Of a stretch of 6,462 nucleotides of DNA, positions 1 to 4,592 are shown piece after piece. A model generated the notes under the pieces. That model was not told where the DNA came from. It ran no database searches and was given only the letters and a program-made list of their open reading frames with translations. Numbering within the stretch: position 1 is the first letter of the stretch; every line of letters begins with the position of its first letter. This DNA comes from JACPSX01 sp035288405 [NCBI: bacterium] (GTDB taxonomy: Bacteria > JACPSX01): assembly GCA_035288405.1 (NCBI GenBank), contig DATEAK010000020.1:1-6462 (forward strand). Reading direction: 5' to 3'. Made by a program: the position numbers and the translations under genes.

Positions 1-62
1 TCCGCATTGACCGCAATCGGATTTTAATCGCCAACCCAGAAATTCTCAGGGAACTTCTTTAA
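1..62 (+). CDS. C-terminal fragment of a probable Crp/Fnr-family regulator (5' end outside window)
   Basis: The frame that starts at base 3 is open from the window edge to a TAA at 60-62 and reads RIDRNRILIANPEILRELL. A basic turn, then a hydrophobic strand ('RILIANPE'), then a short leucine-rich helix at the very end is the usual finish of the winged helix in Crp/Fnr regulators, where the wing is followed by 'i.i.d.e.L..l'. Only about 19 residues are visible, so this family call is inference from pattern. A perfect Crp-type palindrome lies about 160 bases downstream, which fits a regulator placed beside its target operon. Other winged-helix regulators (Rrf2, GntR, MarR) could end similarly. 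Confidence 0.45.
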   Translation, partial: RIDRNRILIANPEILRELL

Positions 63-70
63 AAAGCTTT

Positions 71-206
71 CAGCTATCAGCAATCAGCTTTCGAACCACA
101 GAGTTACGGAAAACCACAAGAGAAAAATAGTTATCCGGGCAATAGAGAGGTACCATGAGTCCGGTTGCCCGGAAGCTAACAGCCGAAAGCTGAGCGCTGA
201 CTGCTT
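71..206. repeat. REP-like palindromic repeat, copy A (arms 71-92 and 185-206)
   Basis: The left arm (71-92) and the reverse complement of the right arm (185-206) match at 17 of 22 positions by hand alignment, around an interior of about 92 bases. The arms are rich in AGC/CAGC words. The right arm shares GCTGAGYGCTGACTGCT, with one variable base, with copy B at 4556-4572. The left arm shares CAGCAATCAG (78-87) with copy B at 4525-4534. Two loci with the same arms in the same orientation indicate a dispersed repeat family of REP/BIME type rather than a chance palindrome. No transposase is encoded inside. Confidence 0.6.
134..173. repeat. Perfect 9-bp inverted repeat (hairpin) inside repeat copy A
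   Basis: TCCGGGCAA at 134-142 is exactly complementary to TTGCCCGGA at 165-173, with a 22-base loop that contains GGTACC. No T-tract follows, so it is not a clear intrinsic terminator. It may still fold in the transcript of the upstream gene, or be the core of the repeat element. Confidence 0.5.
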
Positions 207-223
207 GCTTTTCTGAATCCCTA

Positions 224-239
224 TGTGACTTTAGTCACA
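224..239. promoter_or_regulatory. Crp/Fnr-type operator, perfect TGTGA-N6-TCACA palindrome
   Basis: TGTGACTTTAGTCACA is a perfect inverted repeat with 7-base arms and a 2-base centre. It matches the classical Crp half-sites TGTGA/TCACA with the 6-base spacing exactly. Related half-sites are known for Crp and for HcpR-type nitrosative-stress regulators of the Crp/Fnr superfamily. The palindrome centre (231.5) is 41.5 bases before the ferredoxin ATG, and a Crp/Fnr-like gene end lies just upstream. Operon control by that neighbour is inference. Whether it activates or represses cannot be read because no strong -10/-35 pair is evident. Confidence 0.6.
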
Positions 240-272
240 GCACCTTTTTCCTATCAGGCTCATCTTAGGGCC

Positions 273-488
273 ATGAATGATGCTTTGCCCTTCATTGACG
301 TGGAACGATGCAACGGCTGTGGCGAGTGCGTGAGAGATTGTCCCGAATCCGCCTTGGTAATGGCGGCTGCGAAGACGATCATTGCGCTGCCCAAAAAGTG
401 TACGTACTGCAGCGCATGCGAAGGGCTGTGTCCCGAGAGGGCCATTCGCTGCCCCTATGAAATCGTGATGGGGCCAGTAGTCAATTAA
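273..488 (+). CDS. 2[4Fe-4S] ferredoxin-type protein, 71 aa
   Basis: This is a small electron carrier, probably cytoplasmic. Two complete CxxCxxCxxxCP motifs are visible: Cys13-16-19-23 followed by Pro24, and Cys43-46-49-53 followed by Pro54. That is the classic bacterial-type dicluster ferredoxin layout, at the usual family length. An extra Cys60 follows the second motif. The start at ATG 273 (MNDALPFIDVERC) is preferred. An in-frame GTG at 225 would put the start inside the Crp-type operator and add 16 residues unlike a ferredoxin N-terminus. The Shine-Dalgarno signal at 273 is weak (AGGG at 267-270, very close to the ATG). The gene is 22 bases from the DUF2249-hemerythrin gene, so co-transcription is likely and it may supply electrons to those di-iron proteins (inference). 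The partner reductase is not in the window. Confidence 0.85.
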   Translation: MNDALPFIDVERCNGCGECVRDCPESALVMAAAKTIIALPKKCTYCSACEGLCPERAIRCPYEIVMGPVVN

Positions 489-510
489 GCCAGAGAAAAG
501 GAGACAAGAG

Positions 511-1326
511 ATGGCGGCAACAGGTCAAGCGACAATCTTGGACATGAGAGAAATCGAGATTCCCCGTCGACACTCGCGGTTCTTTGAAACGTTCGACGGC
601 CTGCCCTCGGGGGAATCCATGATTCTGGTCAACGATCACGACCCCAAGCCTCTCTTCTACCAACTTTCCGCCGAGCGCAAGGGGGAGTTCGACTGGAAAG
701 CCCTGGAAGAAGGACCGCAAGTGTGGCGGATCGCCATCACCAAAGTAGGACGCGGCCACGAGATTTCGCAAGGAACAGCCACCGGGATTTTGAAGCATGA
801 ACATGAGGCCATTGAAAAGATGCTGGAGGTCCTCTCCATTTTCGCCCGGAAGATCGAAAGCGGTCAGACCATAGAGGCGGAAACACTGAAAAAGACCCTG
901 GAATTCTTCCGGCTCTTTGCGGACAAGTGCCACCACGGCAAGGAAGAAGCCCACCTCTTTCCCGCTCTGGGGCGGAAAGGATTTCCCATCGATGGGGGGC
1001 CCATCGGAGTCATGCTCATGGAACACGACCACGGCCGCCGTTTCGTCAAAGGGATGGTCGAAGCCGTGGATTCCTGGGAAACCAAGGGAGAAGAGGCTCG
1101 CAAAGCGTTCGTACAAAATGCCAAACGCTATGTAAACCTCCTGCGTGATCACATCCTCAAAGAGAACAACATTCTATTCAACATGGCGGATGAATCCCTG
1201 ACCCCGGAAGAGCAGAAGGCTCTGTCCTTGAAGTTCGAGGAGGTCGAGGAAAAGGAAATGGGCCACGGAGAACACGAGCGACTCCATCACGTCATGGATG
1301 AACTGATCCGGATCGCAAACGCCTGA
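511..1326 (+). CDS. DUF2249-hemerythrin fusion protein, 271 aa
   Basis: The protein has two domains. Residues ~10-79 match DUF2249, a small domain reported to resemble TusA: an N-terminal 'LDMREIEIPRRHSRFFETF', then 'NDHDPKPLFYQL', then 'FDWKALEEGPQVWRIAI'. Residues ~92-262 form a hemerythrin/HHE four-helix domain with candidate di-iron ligands His96/His98, His141/His142 with Glu145/Glu146, His172/His174, and His214 with Glu218 ('HILKENN'). A His/Glu-rich tail (residues 251-260) follows. There is no signal peptide, so it is probably cytoplasmic. Bacterial hemerythrins of this type bind O2 or take part in NO and iron-sulfur stress responses. The DUF2249 role is not established. ATG 511 is supported by AAGGAG at 498-503 with 7-base spacing. 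It follows the ferredoxin by 22 bases and precedes a second hemerythrin gene. Domain assignment is strong; the function is inferred. Confidence 0.9.
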   Translation: MAATGQATILDMREIEIPRRHSRFFETFDGLPSGESMILVNDHDPKPLFYQLSAERKGEFDWKALEEGPQVWRIAITKVGRGHEISQGTATGILKHEHEAIEKMLEVLSIFARKIESGQTIEAETLKKTLEFFRLFADKCHHGKEEAHLFPALGRKGFPIDGGPIGVMLMEHDHGRRFVKGMVEAVDSWETKGEEARKAFVQNAKRYVNLLRDHILKENNILFNMADESLTPEEQKALSLKFEEVEEKEMGHGEHERLHHVMDELIRIANA

Positions 1327-1353
1327 GCACTCCACAGCGTACTTTCAGGCGGC

Positions 1354-1377
1354 GGGGGCTCCGGAGGGGGAGCCCCC
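1354..1377 (+). promoter_or_regulatory. GC-rich perfect hairpin between the two hemerythrin genes
   Basis: GGGGGCTCC (1354-1362) pairs perfectly with GGAGCCCCC (1369-1377) across a 6-base loop, 28 bases after the upstream stop codon. No run of T follows, so it is not a canonical rho-independent terminator. A stable hairpin inside an operon gap commonly protects the upstream mRNA or partly reduces downstream expression. That role is inference. Confidence 0.55.
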
Positions 1378-1410
1378 CGTCAAGGGGGAAGCGAGGACGA
1401 AAGGAAAGCC

Positions 1411-1417
1411 GAGAGGG
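1411..1417 (+). promoter_or_regulatory. Ribosome binding site for the GTG start at 1423
   Basis: GAGAGGG at 1411-1417 lies 5 bases before the GTG. It supports this non-ATG start, since no in-frame ATG lies near the beginning of the hemerythrin-like fold. Confidence 0.55.
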
Positions 1418-1422
1418 ATCAG

Positions 1423-2007
1423 GTGCAAATCTCACTCCTAAAAACCGCGCCGTCTTTTGACCATCCGATCGACGTCCTTATCGCCTGCCACGGCCGGATC
1501 ACAGGGTATCTGGAGATTCTCGAGAAAATCGGGGAAGCCTTACTGCAGGGGGAACTTTCTGACACCCTTTGCATCCGTCTCAAAGAAGTCCTGCGCTACT
1601 TTGAAACCGGAGGCGTCCATCATATCGAGGATGAGGAAGAATCCCTGTTCCCACGTCTTCTCCGACAAACCGGCAAAGAAGCTGAAGATTTAGTCATCCA
1701 CATACAACGTCTTACATCGGATCACGACGATGTCCAGACATCTCATCAGGTCCTCTCAAAAGTCTCCAGAAAGCTCGTGGAACTTGCCCCGAAAGTCGAT
1801 AAGGCATTGGCACAACAGTTTTCGGAGACCATCTCCATCCTCAATCATATATATCTTCCGCACATCGAGATGGAGGACAAGATCTTGTTCCCGTTTGCAT
1901 CCGCCAAGCTCTCCGCTGAGGATTTGCTGGCTCTTGGACGGGAAATGGCCCAACGTCGGGGAATCGATCCCAAAAGGCTTTCAGAGCCTTGGCCAAAGAC
2001 GGTTTAG
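1423..2007 (+). CDS. Hemerythrin HHE cation-binding domain protein, 194 aa
   Basis: This is a single-domain hemerythrin-like protein, predicted cytoplasmic. The candidate di-iron ligands appear in the family order: His23 ('ACHGRI'), His66/His67 with Glu71 ('HHIEDEEESLFPRL'), His101 ('SDHDDV'), and His147 with Glu151 ('HIEMEDKILFPF'). The two 'xxLFP' signatures close helices 2 and 4, as is typical. Its length fits a full HHE domain of ~165 residues plus a short charged tail. It uses a GTG start with a good ribosome site. It lacks the DUF2249 domain of its neighbour and is clearly diverged from it, so the pair is unlikely to be a recent duplication. Such proteins bind O2, or protect or repair iron centres under NO or oxidative stress. 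Which of these applies here cannot be told from sequence. Confidence 0.88.
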   Translation: MQISLLKTAPSFDHPIDVLIACHGRITGYLEILEKIGEALLQGELSDTLCIRLKEVLRYFETGGVHHIEDEEESLFPRLLRQTGKEAEDLVIHIQRLTSDHDDVQTSHQVLSKVSRKLVELAPKVDKALAQQFSETISILNHIYLPHIEMEDKILFPFASAKLSAEDLLALGREMAQRRGIDPKRLSEPWPKTV

Positions 2008-2033
2008 GATCCAGGCACTGCTGAACGGAAAAA

Positions 2034-2049
2034 CCTGATTTGCGTCACC
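2034..2049. promoter_or_regulatory. Possible degenerate Crp-type site upstream of the kinase gene
   Basis: CCTGATTTGCGTCACC keeps 7 of the 10 half-site positions of TGTGA-N6-TCACA with the correct 6-base spacing, and lies 9 bases before a TTGACA hexamer. It is a weak match and could be chance. It is reported because a perfect site of this type controls the head of the same gene set. Confidence 0.2.
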
Positions 2050-2058
2050 AATTCCGGC

Positions 2059-2087
2059 TTGACATCAGAAATTCGAAGGCTTAAGAA
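2059..2087 (+). promoter_or_regulatory. Candidate sigma70-type promoter for the kinase gene
   Basis: TTGACA at 2059-2064 is a perfect -35 consensus. The hexamer 17 bases downstream (TAAGAA, 2082-2087) matches TATAAT only at 3 of 6 positions. A 165-base gap before the kinase start leaves room for a separate promoter. A 6-bp stem (2077-2082 / 2091-2096) overlaps the candidate -10. Confidence 0.25.
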
Positions 2088-2160
2088 AGAAAGCCTACGT
2101 GCCGATATGGCTTGCAAGTGTTCTTCAGCAACTAACTTAATGAGCAAGCGATCGCCTCGG

Positions 2161-2167
2161 AAGGGGG
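2161..2167 (+). promoter_or_regulatory. Ribosome binding site that favours the GTG 2173 start
   Basis: AAGGGGG ends 5 bases before GTG 2173. The alternative in-frame starts at TTG 2059, ATG 2107 and ATG 2140 have no comparable site. The protein fold also begins immediately after GTG 2173 with the first beta strand of a Rossmann domain. Confidence 0.55.
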
Positions 2168-2172
2168 CACAA

Positions 2173-4554
2173 GTGCTTAGGATTGCGATTGTTGGCGCCG
2201 GCCACGGAGGTACGGCGCTCCTTCAACTCCTGCACAAAAAACCGGGAATTGAAATTGTCGGTATTGCCGATCGCAATCCCCAGGCTCCTGGCTTGGCACT
2301 GGCCAGCCAGTTCGGTCTTCCTACCACTCAGGATATTCGAGAACTGCTGAAATCTCCGCTGCCTCAAATGCTTATCGACGTATCGGGAGATCCAGAGGCG
2401 GCTGTCGCTCTCAAAGCGATGATTCCCCCAACGACAGAGTTTCTTTCTGGACATAGCCTCCATCTTCTATGGAGCCTGATCCAGGATCAAAATCCTCTGA
2501 CGATCCAGGTGAAAGAATCCATGGAAGCCATTCTGAATCTCGATTCAGAGGATCGATTCACCTTCTGGAACCGGGGAGCGGAACAACTGCTGGGCTACCG
2601 ATCCGAGGAGGTCATAGGAAAGCCGGTTTCCTTCATCGTTCCCCCGGAGCGTAAAGGGGAAGTCGACAAGATTCGCGAGTCCCTGAAAGAGCAGGGTTTC
2701 TTGCGCGACTTCGAGACCGAGCGGTTGGCCAAAAGCGGCATCCGGATTCCGGTCAGTATCAACGTAACTGCGGTGCGGGACGAGAAGGGGCAGCGGGTAC
2801 ATCTTACCGCCGTTCTGCGGGACATTCGGGAAAGCAAAAAACTGTCCCAGGAGAGAGAGGCTCGCTTCCAGGAACTCAAAACCCTTCATGAGATCAGCCA
2901 GACGATTTTAAATGCTCAAGATCTGAAAACCATTCTCGATGGGATCCTGGACAAGGCTATTGCGGTGGGTTCCTTCGACCTGGGCATTATCCGTCTTTTG
3001 GACTCCCGCGCGAAAAGGCTCGAGCCCGTAGCGTCCCGCGGATATCAAAACCCTGAAAACGTAGAGTTCCATCCGCAAAACTCGATAAATTCGAAGATGT
3101 CAAAGCTCCTGCTCCGAATCATGACTTACCAGGAGTCTCGTGTAGAAGAAAATGTCCCGGAGTGCGAGGGGCTGCGTACGTTCAAGCGCGAGGGAGTTCA
3201 GTCAGCCATCGTGATCCCCGTGCGTGCCGGAGAGGAGATGCTCGGAGTTCTGCAACTGGGAAGCCGCACCCCGCGCAAGTTCCTGCCGGCCCAGGTGGAT
3301 CTCTTGGAAGCGATCGGCAGCCAGATGGGCATCGCCGTGCAAAAAGCCCGGCTGTACGAGGAGACCCGACAGGCCTACGAAAGGCTCAAAGCAACCCACG
3401 AGCAGATGATTCAGGTGGAGCGGCTGCGAGCTCTGGGGGAACTGGCCAGCGGCGTCGCCCACGACTTCAATAACCTGCTGACCGCAATTCTGGGGCGCAC
3501 CGAGGTCCTCCTGGAAAAAGTCAAAGATCCAGCCGTTCGAAAGAGCCTCGAAGTGATTCATAAAGCTACACTGGACGGGGCTTCCACAGTCCAGCGAGTG
3601 CAGGAGTTCGCCCGGTTTAAAGACGAGGAACCCAATACCGCATCCGTCGACCTTGCCGCGATTGTGGCCGACGCCATTGAGTTTACTCACAGCCGCTGGC
3701 TCAAGGAGTCGCAAACCGCCGGAATCTCCATCATCATGAAAAACGAATGTAAGGACCTGCCCCTGGTTCTCGGAAGTCCTTCTCAACTCAGAGAAGTGTT
3801 CACCAACCTGATCCTCAACGCAGTGGACGCCATGCCCCAGGGAGGAACTATCCACTTTCAGGCTCAAACGAGTGGAAATCTTATTGTCCTGGAGGTCAGC
3901 GATACGGGAATCGGCATCCCACCGGCGACCCAGCAGAGCATCTTCCAGCCATTTTTCACCACCAAGAATCAAAAGGGAACAGGACTCGGGCTCAGTATTG
4001 TGGAAGGGATTATCCAGCGGCATCAGGGGAGCATTCGGGTGAAAAGCCAGGAAGGCCAGGGCACGACTTTTACGATCCACCTTCCGATCGCCACCCCGGT
4101 TGCAGACGGTGAGACGGTGAAAGTTTCCGCTGATACCGGCCCCATGGGGAACATTCTGATCATCGATGACGAGGAACCCGTTCGGGAGATCCTGTATGAT
4201 ATTCTCGAGCTGGCTGGTTACAAAGCGCAAGCGGTCGCTTCAGGCCCCGAGGGACTGGCCTTACTGAAAGAGACAGATTTCGACCTGCTGATCACCGACC
4301 TGAAGATGCCCGTAATGAACGGCTGGGAAGTTGCAAAGGCCGTCAAAGCTTCTCATCCGGATCTCCCCGTGGTGCTCGTCACCGCGTGGGGGAAGGAATT
4401 GACCAGGAAGCAATCCCGGGGGAATGGAGTGGCAGCAGTCATTACCAAACCATTCCGTTCCCGGGAAATCACCGACACAGTCTCCGAACTCCTCGGCAAG
4501 ACTCGGAAGAAAGCATTCAGCAGCCAGCAATCAGAACTCAGAGGGATGCCCTGA
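2173..4554 (+). CDS. Hybrid sensor histidine kinase with N-terminal Rossmann domain (Rossmann-PAS-GAF-HisKA-HATPase-REC), 793 aa
   Basis: This is a cytoplasmic two-component hybrid kinase with no membrane segments or signal peptide. Domain order: Rossmann NAD-binding-like (residues 1-~105) with GAGHGG at 8-13 (GxGxxG) and Asp33 at the end of strand 2, as in NAD-preferring folds; PAS/PAC (~113-220); GAF (~240-392); a short coiled linker; HisKA with the H-box 'GVAHDFNNLL', phospho-acceptor His430; HATPase with N-box Asn549, G1 DTGIG 577-581, an 'FQPFFTTK' F-box and G2 GTGLG 602-606; receiver (~658-780) with acidic pair Asp665/Asp666, phospho-acceptor Asp709, Thr737 and Lys759. All catalytic residues appear intact. 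No DNA-binding or Hpt domain is visible, so the output partner lies elsewhere. The GTG 2173 start is chosen over an upstream extension of 38 residues (see the ribosome site). The last ~13 codons lie in a palindromic repeat. Redox or dinucleotide sensing by the Rossmann domain is inference. Confidence 0.9.
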   Translation: MLRIAIVGAGHGGTALLQLLHKKPGIEIVGIADRNPQAPGLALASQFGLPTTQDIRELLKSPLPQMLIDVSGDPEAAVALKAMIPPTTEFLSGHSLHLLWSLIQDQNPLTIQVKESMEAILNLDSEDRFTFWNRGAEQLLGYRSEEVIGKPVSFIVPPERKGEVDKIRESLKEQGFLRDFETERLAKSGIRIPVSINVTAVRDEKGQRVHLTAVLRDIRESKKLSQEREARFQELKTLHEISQTILNAQDLKTILDGILDKAIAVGSFDLGIIRLLDSRAKRLEPVASRGYQNPENVEFHPQNSINSKMSKLLLRIMTYQESRVEENVPECEGLRTFKREGVQSAIVIPVRAGEEMLGVLQLGSRTPRKFLPAQVDLLEAIGSQMGIAVQKARLYEETRQAYERLKATHEQMIQVERLRALGELASGVAHDFNNLLTAILGRTEVLLEKVKDPAVRKSLEVIHKATLDGASTVQRVQEFARFKDEEPNTASVDLAAIVADAIEFTHSRWLKESQTAGISIIMKNECKDLPLVLGSPSQLREVFTNLILNAVDAMPQGGTIHFQAQTSGNLIVLEVSDTGIGIPPATQQSIFQPFFTTKNQKGTGLGLSIVEGIIQRHQGSIRVKSQEGQGTTFTIHLPIATPVADGETVKVSADTGPMGNILIIDDEEPVREILYDILELAGYKAQAVASGPEGLALLKETDFDLLITDLKMPVMNGWEVAKAVKASHPDLPVVLVTAWGKELTRKQSRGNGVAAVITKPFRSREITDTVSELLGKTRKKAFSSQQSELRGMP

Positions 4555-4573
4555 GGCTGAGTGCTGACTGCTG
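4518..4573. repeat. REP-like palindromic repeat, copy B, spanning the kinase stop codon
   Basis: The left arm (4518-4541) and right arm (4551-4573) are inverted repeats with about 20 of 23 paired positions (one gap) around a 9-base loop. The right arm shares 16 of 17 bases with copy A (4556-4572 versus 189-205). The left arm shares CAGCAATCAG with copy A. The element covers the kinase C-terminal codons and stop, and sits in the 38-base gap between convergent genes. A T-rich stretch (4584-4594, CTTCTTCTTTA) follows on the + strand, so it could act as a bidirectional terminator, but the U-tract is interrupted. Confidence 0.6.
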
Positions 4574-4592
4574 ATGGCGGATAGCTTCTTCT

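Larger units (their letters stand above)
63..223. other. Intergenic region between the regulator fragment and the ferredoxin operon
   Basis: No convincing gene is present here. The stretch holds an imperfect long inverted repeat, an internal perfect hairpin and an A-rich segment (about 95-130). It ends at the Crp-type operator. The only start codon with a possible ribosome site (ATG 155, GAGAGG at 145-150) gives a 12-codon frame ending at 193. That frame lies inside the repeat and looks fortuitous. Confidence 0.6.

Noticed and set aside
155-193. 12-codon open frame (ATG 155) with a GAGAGG upstream, as a possible leader peptide
   Set aside because: It lies within the repeat element and upstream of the likely promoter/operator, and there are no regulatory codons (such as runs of one amino acid).
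71-206. AGC-rich repeated words as a possible CRISPR array
   Set aside because: Only two inverted arms are present, with no regular direct repeats and spacers.
225-272. GTG 225 as the ferredoxin start
   Set aside because: The codon lies inside the perfect Crp-type palindrome, has no ribosome site, and adds residues not expected in a small dicluster ferredoxin. ATG 273 is preferred.
481-1152. Minus-strand open frame of 223 codons opposite the DUF2249-hemerythrin gene
   Set aside because: The + strand has a complete two-domain protein and a good ribosome site. The minus-strand frame has neither.
1354-1377. Intrinsic terminator after the first hemerythrin gene
   Set aside because: The stem is strong, but GTCAAGGGG follows instead of a T-tract.
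3202-4230. Long minus-strand open frame of 342 codons opposite the kinase gene
   Set aside because: The opposite strand encodes intact GAF, HisKA, HATPase and receiver motifs. The minus-strand translation has no recognisable motif and is a shadow of the coding strand.
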